A DNA stretch of 49,719 nucleotides from Ruminococcus flavefaciens (GCA_902777125.1 CACYSQ010000030.1:1-49719), one strand, 5' to 3'; shown: positions 1 through 9,065, numbered from the stretch's first letter. The notes: generated by a model from the letters alone, not told the origin. A program made the numbers and translations.

Positions 1-16
1 TCACGGCGGCGGTCCC

Positions 17-60
17 CTCTGTCAGCTTCGCTGACATCTCCCCGCACTGCGGGGAGTCAC
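17..60. repeat. Paired palindromic hairpins, intergenic repeat-like
   Basis: Two adjacent perfect hairpins are visible. TGTCAGC (20-26) pairs with GCTGACA (30-36) around a TTC loop, and CTCCCCGCA (38-46) pairs with TGCGGGGAG (48-56). Such GC-rich double palindromes recur between genes in Clostridia and Ruminococcaceae, so I read this as a dispersed intergenic repeat. No second copy is seen in this window. Copy number in the genome would decide it. Confidence 0.45.
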
Positions 61-131
61 CCCGAACCCCTTTCCAAAGACTTTATTATGGTTTTTTCCG
101 TGACGGTACACGGTTCTTGAAAGAAAAACAA

Positions 132-156
132 AGCGCTGCCTTTTTCGGGTAGCGCT
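132..156. terminator. Hairpin in left-edge spacer
   Basis: AGCGCT (132-137) pairs with AGCGCT (151-156), with CC/GG pairs inside a T-rich loop. It is followed by AATTTT on plus and by TTTGTTTTT on minus, so it could terminate either way. It most likely ends a unit lying left of the window. The rest of 1-357 shows no convincing gene. Confidence 0.35.
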
Positions 157-300
157 AATTTTGTACCGCCACGAAAAAAACTAAAGTAAGGCTTTGAATA
201 GAGTTTGAAAGTACCTTCATCAAAAATGCTCACCTCAATAATCCTGAGATACTTCCAAATAATCAACTCAGTTAAAGGCTGCACTTTTTCAGCAAAGCAA

Positions 301-324
301 AATGCCCTCATTGCTGAGAGCATT
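301..324 (-). terminator. Terminator-like hairpin after GH30 gene
   Basis: On the minus strand AATGCTCTCA pairs with TGAGGGCATT around a GCAA tetraloop, giving a 10-bp stem with one G-T pair. It lies 34 bases past the stop of the dockerin xylanase gene. The following T content is modest (TTGCTTTG), so it may be a weak terminator or an mRNA 3' stabiliser. Confidence 0.5.
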
Positions 325-357
325 CGCTATAAAATTATATTTTGGAGGGATAATGTC

Positions 358-2541
358 TTATTGCAGCGAGGTTATGATACCAAGCTTGAACTTCTGAATT
401 TTCAGAGCGTCCTTATTGGTGATATCGTTGCTGAAATCAACGTCCGCGTTCTTTTCGCCGACAGGTGTGAGCTTATACTTATCGGGATTTGTGATGCACT
501 GCATGATGAAAACTGCATCTGCCATATTTACCTGATCATCGCAGTTTGCATCGCCGAGGAGTGATACCTGAACATCAGAGGGAGGAGTTGTAGTAGTTGT
601 TGTGGAGGTGGTAGTATCTGTAGTAGTTGTAGTTGTAGATGTAGTAGTCGTCGTAGTGGTTGTGGTAGTTGTTGTAGTTGTTGTGGTGGTGGTAGTAGTT
701 GTTACTATTTCCTCAGCAGGTCCGTTTATCTTTGTGCCCTTAACCGCAACGATAGCTTCATCAATGTAGAAGTTATCGGTTGTCCCTTCCTCTGTCTCAA
801 CGTAGAGGATATATCCAGAGCCCTCGGGAAGGGTGAAGTTCTGATTTGCGAGCTGAACGTACTTGTCGGTTCCGGTTTTAGCGGAAGCGATGTGGTCGTA
901 CTTAGTAGTACCGGAGGCGTCCTTATACTCGAGTGAGAGCATCATTTCCGTATTCTCACCGGCAGTTGCAGCTATAACGCTGAAGCTGTAGGTCTCGCCG
1001 CCCTTGAAGGTGAGGGAATCGAGCGACTTCTGAACGCCCTGCCAAGCCTTTTCACGGTTCTGAACGAGAAGTGCTTCACCGCCGGCATAAGGGATACGGC
1101 CGCTGAGTGCAATTTCAGAACCGCCGCGGGATTCCCAGTCATCTGTACCGGTCTCGAATGTGTCGTGGTAGTAGTAGCCGTTCTCATCGGGAGTGATGGG
1201 GTCTCTCTGAACAGGACCGTCGGTATAGGGCGGAAGCTCCTTGCCGTCGCTCTTGAGGGTAACGATGAATGTGGAAACGCTCTTTGAGGGAAGCTGTGCA
1301 TTGAAGCCGGAACCGCTTGCGCTCATATTCTTAGTAGGAGCGTGGTTCTCGCTTCCTGATGTTCTGTAGCGGTCAACGTTAGTGATAGATCTGCCGGTTA
1401 TATCGAATACCTGGTTGATCTCGTTATCGCCCTTGTTGATAGCAACGATCTCGATCTGAGTATCGCTGTGCTTGTAAGCAGAAATGAAGATGTTGCTCTC
1501 AGGTGACTCTGTACAGTCGATACGGTAGTCGCCGGGACGAATGTACTTAGAATACTGACCGAAAATATATCCGCGCTTTGAAACGCTGTGTGTTGACTCA
1601 TAGATGATACTGTAATTACGACGGAGAGGCCATACAACGTAAGCCTGCATACCGCCGACAACGAGTGCATCGTGGATATTTACAGCCTGCTCAAGGTTAT
1701 CAGGCCACTTATTAGCATCAACTTTGCTGTCCGGAACATAGACCTCAGTCATCCAGAGCTTCTTGCCGCAGCTTTCGAGCTCCGGGAAGTCCATCTTGTT
1801 TCTGGGAGTGCCATAGAAGTGAGTTCCGAAGAGATCGCAGTTTTCATAAGCCTTTGCGTTATTAAGGATCTTTTTGTAGTAGTCCTTACCGTTGCCCCAT
1901 GCGCCGTACTGGAATGATTCAGGCGACATAAGCCTTGTGCTTGTGATCCTGTCGCCATAGTTAGCGATGAAGTCAGTAGTCTCGTCCGGAGTCCAGGCTG
2001 TCCACTCCTTAGCGTAATCAGGCTCATTCTGAACTGAAACGGAATAGAGGTCAACGCCGTTATCCTTCATATATTTACCGAAGTTGTTAAGGTGATCCGC
2101 ATAAGCGGCGTAGTTGCTCTTGGGAAGATGGAGCTTACCGCCGTAAGCGCTGCCGTTTTCAGCGAGGTTCGACGGCGGCTCCCAAGGTGATGCGAATACC
2201 GTGATGCCGTGCTTGGTAGCGTACTGAGCAGTCGGAAGAGCTTTGTTCCACTGATTTTTATCGGGGTTTACAAAGATACGAAGAATGGAGCAGCCGAGCT
2301 GTCCGTCACCGTTTCCGAAAGCGATCTCCCGGTCAGCAGCAGTAAGGTCGCCGTACCACTCGGGGTGATTGATACCACCGAAGCCGTCAATGGACTGATA
2401 CAGCTTATTAGTATTGATAGTACAGGTACCTGCGGCAGCAGCCTCCTGAGTGGTTGCAGGTGCAAACGATGACGAAGAGATTATCATCGTTCCGGCAACC
2501 GTCCCGGCTAAAGCCGCTTTGAGTTTGCCAAGGATCTTCAT
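358..2541 (-). CDS. Secreted GH30 (subfamily 8-like) glucuronoxylanase with CBM22 and dockerin
   Basis: The 727-residue enzyme probably cleaves glucuronoxylan and docks on a cohesin scaffold outside the cell. A signal peptide spans about 1-37 and the GH30 catalytic domain about 40-430. The acid/base is Glu173 in QNEP and the nucleophile is Glu266 in WMTEVYV. The double Arg at 307-308 (WPLRRNY) matches the Arg that subfamily 8 enzymes use to hold the methylglucuronosyl side chain. A CBM22-like module lies at about 455-602, a Thr-rich linker at about 613-650, and a type I dockerin with two Ca-binding repeats at about 655-727. The start has SD TAAGGAGG at 2553-2560 and a promoter just upstream. 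Domain assignments are firm; subfamily and substrate are inferred from motifs. Confidence 0.92.
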   Translation of the reverse strand: MKILGKLKAALAGTVAGTMIISSSSFAPATTQEAAAAGTCTINTNKLYQSIDGFGGINHPEWYGDLTAADREIAFGNGDGQLGCSILRIFVNPDKNQWNKALPTAQYATKHGITVFASPWEPPSNLAENGSAYGGKLHLPKSNYAAYADHLNNFGKYMKDNGVDLYSVSVQNEPDYAKEWTAWTPDETTDFIANYGDRITSTRLMSPESFQYGAWGNGKDYYKKILNNAKAYENCDLFGTHFYGTPRNKMDFPELESCGKKLWMTEVYVPDSKVDANKWPDNLEQAVNIHDALVVGGMQAYVVWPLRRNYSIIYESTHSVSKRGYIFGQYSKYIRPGDYRIDCTESPESNIFISAYKHSDTQIEIVAINKGDNEINQVFDITGRSITNVDRYRTSGSENHAPTKNMSASGSGFNAQLPSKSVSTFIVTLKSDGKELPPYTDGPVQRDPITPDENGYYYHDTFETGTDDWESRGGSEIALSGRIPYAGGEALLVQNREKAWQGVQKSLDSLTFKGGETYSFSVIAATAGENTEMMLSLEYKDASGTTKYDHIASAKTGTDKYVQLANQNFTLPEGSGYILYVETEEGTTDNFYIDEAIVAVKGTKINGPAEEIVTTTTTTTTTTTTTTTTTTTTTSTTTTTTDTTTSTTTTTTPPSDVQVSLLGDANCDDQVNMADAVFIMQCITNPDKYKLTPVGEKNADVDFSNDITNKDALKIQKFKLGIITSLQ
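590..710 (-). repeat. Low-complexity Thr-codon tract (linker)
   Basis: Within the xylanase gene, a run of ACN codons (read as GTA/GTT/GTG triplets on plus) encodes an almost pure Thr linker broken by single Ser and Asp residues. Such tracts separate modules in dockerin enzymes and are usually O-glycosylated. The tract can vary in length by slippage. Confidence 0.75.
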
Positions 2542-2605
2542 TTTTAATATCCTCCTTAAAATAGATTTTTTGAAAACTATGTAAGTTTATTTACTTATTA
2601 ATGAT

Positions 2606-2634
2606 ATTCTAACACAATTCTTTTTGTCTTTCAA
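2606..2634 (-). promoter_or_regulatory. Promoter of GH30 xylanase gene
   Basis: On minus, -35 TTGAAA (2629-2634) and -10 TAGAAT (2606-2611) are separated by 17 bases. The leader to the ATG at 2541 is about 60 bases and contains SD TAAGGAGG. This is a good sigma-A match. Confidence 0.7.
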
Positions 2635-2697
2635 CCCACATTATGCAGTTATGGTGGATAATGCAAACAATCCACTGACATATTATACTGAATTTAT

Positions 2698-2735
2698 AAA
2701 AAAAGCAGAGCACAAAATGTCGCGTTCTGCTTTTT
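2698..2735 (-). terminator. Intrinsic terminator of EAL gene
   Basis: On minus, AAAAAGCAGA pairs with TCTGCTTTTT (10 bp, 2700-2735) and the stem runs into T residues. It lies 18 bases past the stop of the EAL gene, so that gene and the xylanase gene are separate units. Confidence 0.75.
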
Positions 2736-2752
2736 CGTATTGATATTATAGT

Positions 2753-4834
2753 TCAGTCTATCTTCCGGCTTACGATATCCTCACCGTTGTGGGTAAGAAT
2801 AATCTGTCCGCTGATGAACTCCGCACGGCTGCGGTCGATGTACTCCATAACGTCAATGGGAGTATTGAGCGTAATGTGTATCTCCGCGGTCTCCTGACGC
2901 ATCGAGGTATCTCCGGTGAAGCCGCCTGCTCCGAGAGCCTGCTTTCCGCTGACGGTAAGGCTTACACCTGCCTGTGTGACGGAGATATTGCTCTTGCCCT
3001 CCAGAGCGGCAAAGGCAGCGCAGCGTTCGCCCTTGATATTCACGAAGCAGCTCGCCTCGCGCACATTGATACTGGTCTTCTCGCCGTCAAGAGTACCGAT
3101 ACCCACAAGCTCGATTCCAGACATGAATATCTTCGCCGAGGTCTTGAATATAGTGATATCGTTGTTTCTTCCGATAGAACCTATCGCCGTGCCTCTTGCG
3201 GCAGTCATCTCCATGCCGATATCACAGTCGTGGATAACGAGCTCGTTGTCGGAATAGAGCGAGCCGATGCCGACGATAACATCACCTTGCAGGTTCAGAC
3301 GGTACTGTCCGGCGTTTATCCTGATGATACCGCCGTTTCCGGAGCCTATCGCGATACCGGTCTGTCCCTTTGAATTTATGGTTATTCTGCCGGACTGCTC
3401 AAATACGAGCTCACCGTGAAGAAGTCCGATGCCGTTTCCAATGCCGTAGTACTCATTGGAATCGAGGTCTATTTCGAGCTTGCCCTCGCCCGCGATCGTG
3501 AGCTTCGAGGATTCCGGAACGCGTATACCGCCAAGGTCGAGCTTGTTATCGCCTCTGAGGACGATTGTTACGTTGTTGTCCTCACCGATGTCGATGCAGG
3601 GTCTGTTCTTGATACTTGTGAGCCAAGCATTCTCGAGCGTGATCTTGCCTGAGAAGTCCTTCTTTGTCTCAATGTGCATCTGCGTGTCAACGGTAGGATC
3701 GCCCTCGACGATAACATCGCCGTTTCCGTTGGCACCGATGACGATACGCTTCATCTTCGACTGCATGAGCCTTTCGAGCACGATGCGTTCAGCACAGTCA
3801 GCGAGGTAGACCTGCTGACCGATACCGTCCTCACGTTCCTGATGATAGCGCTTTATCATCTGCTTGATAGCCTCGGGGATAGAGTCGATTATCTCCGGGG
3901 CAGGTCTTGCCGTGTAGTAGCCCTGAACGAGGTCTGCGCCGAGCATTATCACGGTGTGCAGCTCCTCGGCAGTTTCAACGCCCTCAGCAAGCGCAAGTAT
4001 ATCGTTATCGTGGCAGAACTGGATTATCTCCCTTACAAAATGGCGCTTTTTCGGACTGTTCTGAATTCCGCTTAGCAGTGAACGGTCGATCTTGACGAAA
4101 TTCGGCATATACCTGAGAAGGTTGCCGGCGTTTGAGTAGCCGGAGCCGTAATCGTCGATAGCCATTTTTATGCCCATGTTCCTGTAGCGTTCCTTGAGCT
4201 TCTCGAGGCTCTCGTCATCGACCTCGGACTGCTCTGTCATCTCGACTACGGCAGTATCGGCGTGTTTCAGCAGGAGCCTTGTAACGTTCCTGAAGTCCTC
4301 AACATTGAGCTTGGCCTCGGGAATGCTGTTGATGAAGACGAATTTTCCGAGAAAATCTTCCTTGCGGAGGTCAATGATACCGAGCACGTTCATGAAGGTA
4401 CCACGTTCGATATCGGAGAGACGGTTCACAAGTCCGGCATATTTCAGAATGTGCATGGGCGTAAGCTTCATGGAACTCTTGGGTCTCATGAGAGCTTCGT
4501 AGGAATATATCTCGCCGTCGGTAGTATTGACTATCGGCTGGAAGTAATAATCGAACAGGTTCTCGTCTATGATATGCTCAGTCTCAGCCAGCTCGGCACG
4601 TTCCTCCTCGGTAAGGGCAGAGAGCCTGTGGTCAAGGAGACTGCCATTGTTCTTGGAGTGGAGAATCAGCTCTGAAATAACATCAACGTCCTGAATGATA
4701 AGCTGATCTGTCTCACTTTTATGCTCAAGGCGGTACTTTTCCATGAGTTCAGCACGTTTTTCTTCTGTCGTGAGCGATATTACATCGTTCAAAAGGTCAT
4801 GCAGCCATAAATAATCCATGCTGTCCTGAGCCAT
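2753..4834 (-). CDS. EAL-domain c-di-GMP phosphodiesterase fused to a beta-helix-like repeat domain
   Basis: This 693-residue protein should hydrolyse cyclic di-GMP in the cytoplasm: no signal peptide or membrane segment is visible. Residues 1-90 are helical and charged. The EAL domain spans about 93-325 with catalytic residues present: EALMR (Glu113), Asn169, Glu198, Asp227-Asp228 (DDYGSG), Lys248 (KID), Glu284/Glu287 (EGVE) and Gln304 (QGY). Residues 360-690 are a separate all-beta region with about seven repeats of roughly 28 residues marked by GIG/AIG turns (GIGNGIG, AIGSGNG, GIGSLYSDN, AIGSIGRNN, GIGTLDG). These resemble right-handed beta-helix carbohydrate-binding repeats normally found on secreted proteins. 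The start has SD AAAGGAGG. EAL activity is a confident call; the role of the C-terminal domain is unknown. Confidence 0.9.
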   Translation of the reverse strand: MAQDSMDYLWLHDLLNDVISLTTEEKRAELMEKYRLEHKSETDQLIIQDVDVISELILHSKNNGSLLDHRLSALTEEERAELAETEHIIDENLFDYYFQPIVNTTDGEIYSYEALMRPKSSMKLTPMHILKYAGLVNRLSDIERGTFMNVLGIIDLRKEDFLGKFVFINSIPEAKLNVEDFRNVTRLLLKHADTAVVEMTEQSEVDDESLEKLKERYRNMGIKMAIDDYGSGYSNAGNLLRYMPNFVKIDRSLLSGIQNSPKKRHFVREIIQFCHDNDILALAEGVETAEELHTVIMLGADLVQGYYTARPAPEIIDSIPEAIKQMIKRYHQEREDGIGQQVYLADCAERIVLERLMQSKMKRIVIGANGNGDVIVEGDPTVDTQMHIETKKDFSGKITLENAWLTSIKNRPCIDIGEDNNVTIVLRGDNKLDLGGIRVPESSKLTIAGEGKLEIDLDSNEYYGIGNGIGLLHGELVFEQSGRITINSKGQTGIAIGSGNGGIIRINAGQYRLNLQGDVIVGIGSLYSDNELVIHDCDIGMEMTAARGTAIGSIGRNNDITIFKTSAKIFMSGIELVGIGTLDGEKTSINVREASCFVNIKGERCAAFAALEGKSNISVTQAGVSLTVSGKQALGAGGFTGDTSMRQETAEIHITLNTPIDVMEYIDRSRAEFISGQIILTHNGEDIVSRKID

Positions 4835-4879
4835 AGGACCGATCCCCTCCTTTACATTTTTGTATACTCATTCATATAA

Positions 4880-4908
4880 ATTATACCACATTCACCTGCC
4901 GTTTGCAA
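4880..4908 (-). promoter_or_regulatory. Promoter of EAL gene
   Basis: On minus, -35 TTGCAA (4903-4908) and a perfect -10 TATAAT (4880-4885) are 17 bases apart. The leader is about 40 bases. Confidence 0.75.
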
Positions 4909-4936
4909 GTATTTTTCGAACAAAAGCGTCCAATGC

Positions 4937-4988
4937 AAAAAAAAAAAAAAAATTAACAAAAATCGCAGGACGGGGTCACCGTCCTGCG
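4937..4988 (-). terminator. Strong intrinsic terminator of GH146/127 gene
   Basis: A perfect 10-bp stem CGCAGGACGG / CCGTCCTGCG (4964-4988) has a 5-base loop. On minus it is followed by ATTTTTG and then a run of 16 T (4937-4952). It lies 12 bases past the stop codon. Confidence 0.85.
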
Positions 4989-5000
4989 TTAGCGTTATTT

Positions 5001-8000
5001 TTACAGCACATCTATGATACCGAGCTTGAACTGCTGGATACGGAGAGCGTCCTTATTGGTAACGCCCTCTGTGCCGTCAACATCGGCGTTTTTCTCGCCC
5101 TTTCCGGTGAGACTGTACTTGTCTGGATTGCCGATAGTCTGCATGATGAACACTGCGTCCGCCATATTGACCTCGCCGTCACAATTCGCATCACCTCTGA
5201 GGATATCGTCTTCCCCTGCCGTAACGAGCGGGAGCGGTTCCTGTTCAAGGGTGCGGATAATGATGTAGTTGATGTTGATAGCCTTGTCATCCGAGGTGAG
5301 AGTGAACTGAACTCCGCCGCCTGTTGAGGTAAGCTCAAATGTGGTGGGAGTTTTGCCGTCGGTCGCACAGCCGCTCTTGATGAGTTCCCGGGAATTCGTA
5401 TCGTAAGCGGTATAGATCGAAGGCTTAGTGGAGCAGCCCCACGGATCACTGAAACACATTTCAACTTCGTATTTTCCGTCCGGGAGCTGAAATCCGTAGT
5501 CAAGCCGCCTGTCAATATCGTTTTCGTACTGGTTCTTTGTATAGCGGTAGGTAGCCGTTTTGTCCCGACCGTCAGCGGTGTGGTACTCATCGCACCATGT
5601 GTTTGCTGTGTAGAGACCGCCGCTCTTGGAGCTGCCGTTGTACTGGTCGTTGGGATCGTCGATAAGTCCCCATGTCATACCGGTAACAGGGTCGATGCCG
5701 TAGAGCTGCTCGGTAACGCTGTTGTAGAAGCCGAGCATATCTCTGCCGGAGGTGGTCGAGGTATCGTGGTCGCCGCAGTCAACGAAATAGGCAATGCTGC
5801 TGTCATATTCGTAGTTTGTCCTCTGTGCCGTCATGTAGATAAAATCGCATACCTTTGCGGACTCCTCACCGTTAATTCCGGAGAAGCCGATAGTTACTAC
5901 ATCGTATTCCTCGCCGTCAGCGGTGATGTGCTCAACATAATTTTCCATTACCTCGGAAGGAAGAAGTATCTGTACATCGTAGACGTCCGGAGCATCATTG
6001 CTGACATAGAGTTCATGCTGATAGATAATAGCATCGCCGGCAGTTATGCGGATAGTCTTTTCGTTGTCAGACTTGCGGAACTTCACTGTGAGGATATTGT
6101 AATCGGCGTCCTTGTCAACAGCCATGCGGTACTTGAAATAGCCGCCTTTTTCCGCGTAACGGTAGGTGCTGTCATCGGTAACGCCCTGAGTATTCTTCTC
6201 CTCCATAGCGTGGAGGTCGTCGTTCTCGTACTGACCGTAACCCGGCTGAACCGTATCAACAACTGTCTTTTTCGAGCGCGGAGGCTTGTCAACTGCCGTT
6301 CCGCTCGCCTGGAAATTCCAGTATATGCCGTATCTCTGCTGATACTGCTTGTAGTGAGGCGTGAACGTGAGGTCGTGGTCAGTGCCTTTGAGCGTGAATT
6401 TCAGCGAGGAGCCGTCCTTCACGAGATAGTCGTCGATATCGTACATGAATGTTCCGACTGACAGCTTATTATCGGATATACGGATATTTTCGGAGGGAGT
6501 GATCTTCTCCTTCGGAGTGGTCACCCACATACCTGTCGAACCTGTCGCCATATTCTCCTTGCCGAGCTCTGCACTGAGCACCACGGGACCGTATTTGAAG
6601 CCGTAAACGGTGTTTTTGTCCGGAAGCGCGTAAGCCTTTACAGCCTCCGGGATAGTGAGCTCTATCTGGTCGCCGTTCTGAAAATCGCCTGTTACCTGAG
6701 CATAGCCGTCAACGGTCTTGTAGCTGTACTTCTGACCGTTCACCTTGACGGTCATATTGCCGGCTTTCCAGTCGGGAATGCGGAAACGGAACTCAACAGA
6801 GGCACTGCCGCCTATGGTGAAAGTGGTGGTCTCACCCTCGGGGATAGTGCTTTCCTGCGTTATTTTCAGGTCCTTGTCAGCCCAGTTGAGTATGGAGCTC
6901 TGATACATATTGACGTAGAGCTTGTCATCGTCGTGCATATAAATGGTGTCGCCGAGCTTGGTGAAGTTTTCCATGCCGCTTCCGGTGCAGCACCAGAACT
7001 TGTCCCAGCGCGTACCGTAGACCTTGAAATAGCCGGTCGCCATAGGCTGGAAGTAGGTGGTCATGCCTGTCTCGGGGTTCTGCGAGGACAGTATGGAGTT
7101 GTAGTAGGTGTTCTCGTAGAAGTCCATGTACTTGACATCGCCGGTTATCTTGAAAAGCTCACGGCTGAGCTTCAGCATATTGTAGGAGTTGCAGGTCTCG
7201 CAGTTGCAGTTCGTGCGCTCTGCATCGAGAACATCGTCCATGCCGAAGTGCTCCCACTCGCTGTTTCCGCCAGTGATGTAAGTATGGTGGGTAACGACCA
7301 TGTCCCAGAAGGCCTCAGCGTATTGCAGATAGCGGGAGGCATCTATCTTCTCACCGTTAACCGTCTTGCCGTCGAGGGCGATATAGCGCTTGAGGGCACC
7401 GAGGAACTTCGGGATAGTTGTATTGGCGTGTTTGCCGTTGAGGACGTTTGCGCCTCCGGTAAGAACAGCCTCGTGCAGCCTTGTCTCGTCAAAAACGTGG
7501 GCAGCGGCAGCGTGTTCGTCCTTGCCGGTGATGAGGTAGAGGTCGTACAGACAGTCGTTCATTCCGCCGTACTCAATGGACAGAACAGTATTGCGCGTCT
7601 GCTCGCTCCAGCCCTTTGTCCTGTTGTAGACCCAGTCTCCGAGCCCGGAGGCAAGCTCCTTTGCGGGAGCATAGCCCGTCGAATTGTAGACATCGACGAT
7701 ACCCGCAATGAGCTTGTGCATCGTGTACCACGGTACCCATGCATCGTCGAAGATGTTAGCCTTGCCGACCTCAACTCGGTCGAACTGGCGCTCGACATTG
7801 CCGTCCGAGGGCTTGGGAGCAGCCCATATGAAGCCCGGCTTGCCCTTCGAGTTCTTCTGGCATATCCTCATTTCGTCAACGAGTGTTTTCATTCTCGCTT
7901 CGAGAGCACTCCTTGCCTCACTGTCGAGGGACGGGTTCTGATAAGCCTGTGCGAGGGCGGTGAGGTAGTGACCCACGCAGTGACCGGCGATGTTGGTGTT

Positions 8001-8285
8001 TTCCCAGCCGCCGTAACGAGTTGCGCCGTTTGTGCTGAGCCCTGCGTTGTCACGGAAGCCTGCAAGAAGCTTGTTGGTATCGAACGCGAGGAGGTAGTCC
8101 ATCTCCTTTTCAAAGGCATTGACGCTGTAGCTGTCTGTCATAGTGATGTCTGAGAGCTCGAAGTCCTGGATCGTGGTGGAAGCAGCGTACGAACCGAACC
8201 GCGGTTCACTTACAGGTGCCAAGCCTGCAAGGATAGCCGCAGAGAGAGAAAGGGAGGTCAGACGCTTAAAAAGTACATTTCGCAT
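5001..8285 (-). CDS. Secreted GH146/GH127-type beta-L-arabinofuranosidase with malectin-like module and dockerin
   Basis: The 1094-residue secreted enzyme probably removes beta-L-arabinofuranosyl residues from plant polysaccharides. A signal peptide covers about 1-35. The alpha/alpha-barrel (old DUF1680) starts with DYLLAFDTNKLLAGFRDNAG and YGGWE, closer to GH146 than to classic GH127. The zinc/nucleophile site is complete: Glu363 and Cys365 (CETCNS), and Cys432-Cys433 (WCCTGSG); Cys432 aligns with the catalytic Cys of HypBA1. Beta-sandwich regions follow to about 840. A malectin/CBM57-like module (YFVDCGDHD...) covers about 850-1020, and a type I dockerin about 1030-1094. A promoter overlapped by a perfect inverted repeat lies upstream. 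Catalytic class is confident; the GH146 versus GH127 choice is inferred from N-terminal motifs. Confidence 0.88.
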   Translation of the reverse strand: MRNVLFKRLTSLSLSAAILAGLAPVSEPRFGSYAASTTIQDFELSDITMTDSYSVNAFEKEMDYLLAFDTNKLLAGFRDNAGLSTNGATRYGGWENTNIAGHCVGHYLTALAQAYQNPSLDSEARSALEARMKTLVDEMRICQKNSKGKPGFIWAAPKPSDGNVERQFDRVEVGKANIFDDAWVPWYTMHKLIAGIVDVYNSTGYAPAKELASGLGDWVYNRTKGWSEQTRNTVLSIEYGGMNDCLYDLYLITGKDEHAAAAHVFDETRLHEAVLTGGANVLNGKHANTTIPKFLGALKRYIALDGKTVNGEKIDASRYLQYAEAFWDMVVTHHTYITGGNSEWEHFGMDDVLDAERTNCNCETCNSYNMLKLSRELFKITGDVKYMDFYENTYYNSILSSQNPETGMTTYFQPMATGYFKVYGTRWDKFWCCTGSGMENFTKLGDTIYMHDDDKLYVNMYQSSILNWADKDLKITQESTIPEGETTTFTIGGSASVEFRFRIPDWKAGNMTVKVNGQKYSYKTVDGYAQVTGDFQNGDQIELTIPEAVKAYALPDKNTVYGFKYGPVVLSAELGKENMATGSTGMWVTTPKEKITPSENIRISDNKLSVGTFMYDIDDYLVKDGSSLKFTLKGTDHDLTFTPHYKQYQQRYGIYWNFQASGTAVDKPPRSKKTVVDTVQPGYGQYENDDLHAMEEKNTQGVTDDSTYRYAEKGGYFKYRMAVDKDADYNILTVKFRKSDNEKTIRITAGDAIIYQHELYVSNDAPDVYDVQILLPSEVMENYVEHITADGEEYDVVTIGFSGINGEESAKVCDFIYMTAQRTNYEYDSSIAYFVDCGDHDTSTTSGRDMLGFYNSVTEQLYGIDPVTGMTWGLIDDPNDQYNGSSKSGGLYTANTWCDEYHTADGRDKTATYRYTKNQYENDIDRRLDYGFQLPDGKYEVEMCFSDPWGCSTKPSIYTAYDTNSRELIKSGCATDGKTPTTFELTSTGGGVQFTLTSDDKAININYIIIRTLEQEPLPLVTAGEDDILRGDANCDGEVNMADAVFIMQTIGNPDKYSLTGKGEKNADVDGTEGVTNKDALRIQQFKLGIIDVL

Positions 8286-8316
8286 AGAGGGGCAAAACTC
8301 CTTTCAGTAAATATGT

Positions 8317-8350
8317 GTTGATTATATACCATTTGAATAATATAATCAAC
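8317..8350 (-). promoter_or_regulatory. Promoter with overlapping 11-bp inverted repeat (operator)
   Basis: On minus, -35 TTGATT (8344-8349) and -10 TATAAT (8321-8326) are 17 bases apart. Both lie inside the arms of a perfect inverted repeat: GTTGATTATAT (8317-8327), a 12-base gap, then ATATAATCAAC (8340-8350). A dimeric regulator bound here would cover both hexamers, which fits substrate-controlled repression. The regulator is not identified. Confidence 0.7.
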
Positions 8351-8384
8351 CCATAAACCGCACAAAAAGTGGATATTATGAATA

Positions 8385-9017
8385 TTACTTAGGAGCTATC
8401 GGGTGCCTGATTACCGTTTTCAGCTTGTCGGGTTCGACCTTTCTTGCATCGCTGAGGTATATCTCGTGGTGCAGACGCTTGTCCGAGATATCGAGCACAT
8501 ACCCCTGCTTTTCCATGTATTCGTGCATGAGTGCGACCGTTTCCGGCTCGCTGTCGAAGGAGCCGATGTGCATACACTGTACGCACAGTCCCTCGTCGTA
8601 GGTCAGGAACTCCACCGCAGAGAAGTCTGACTTCTTCTTGCGCGAAGCCTCCTCAACAGCCCAGTTGAAGTCCCCTCTTGTGACGAAATCCGGAAGGCGT
8701 ATCACCGATATCCAGCGGAAATCCTCCTTGTGAGCGTAGTCGATGCTGTCCTTGTCCTCCTGCCACCAGAAGCCCTCCAGCGGCGGCACGACAAAGTCGA
8801 AGTAGCCCTCTATCTGACGGCTCCCCTTTTTGCTCATCTTTATGGTGTAGCCTATGCCGTAAAGCAGCTCTATCGAACGCTTGTATGCGCCGTTTTCCTC
8901 ATTCGGGTCGCCCTTTCCGCGGACGGCGATATAGTTCATCCGCGGTACTTCAACTATCCCCGGCTTGTCCTTCGGGACATAGAATTCCTTGTATTCCTTC
9001 TTGTAATCAAAAGCCAC
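8385..9017 (-). CDS. GyrI-like small-molecule-binding domain protein
   Basis: This 210-residue soluble protein consists of a stand-alone GyrI/AraC-effector-type domain. Features are the N-terminal VPRMNYIAVRGKGDPN strand, central FDFVVPPLEGFWW, and a C-terminal HIGSFDSEP...MHEYMEKQGY segment ending in a HHEIYLSDAR strand typical of the family. Such domains bind hydrophobic ligands or drugs, and in regulators serve as the effector pocket. No DNA-binding domain is present. The start is GTG with SD AAGGAGG seven bases upstream. An AraC-type regulator with the same fold lies 1 kb away, so a shared ligand is conceivable but unproven. Confidence 0.8.
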   Translation of the reverse strand: MAFDYKKEYKEFYVPKDKPGIVEVPRMNYIAVRGKGDPNEENGAYKRSIELLYGIGYTIKMSKKGSRQIEGYFDFVVPPLEGFWWQEDKDSIDYAHKEDFRWISVIRLPDFVTRGDFNWAVEEASRKKKSDFSAVEFLTYDEGLCVQCMHIGSFDSEPETVALMHEYMEKQGYVLDISDKRLHHEIYLSDARKVEPDKLKTVIRHPIAPK

Positions 9018-9065
9018 AGTGCTTCCTCCTTATCGGTCCGGTATGTGTATGAATGCCTAAAAGAG

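Noticed and set aside
205-564. Plus-strand open frame across the left spacer and the dockerin
   Set aside because: It runs antisense through the dockerin coding sequence, with no SD or domain.
5580-8153. Long plus-strand frames opposite the arabinofuranosidase gene
   Set aside because: They are antisense shadows of a high-quality CDS with clear catalytic motifs; codon structure belongs to the minus strand.
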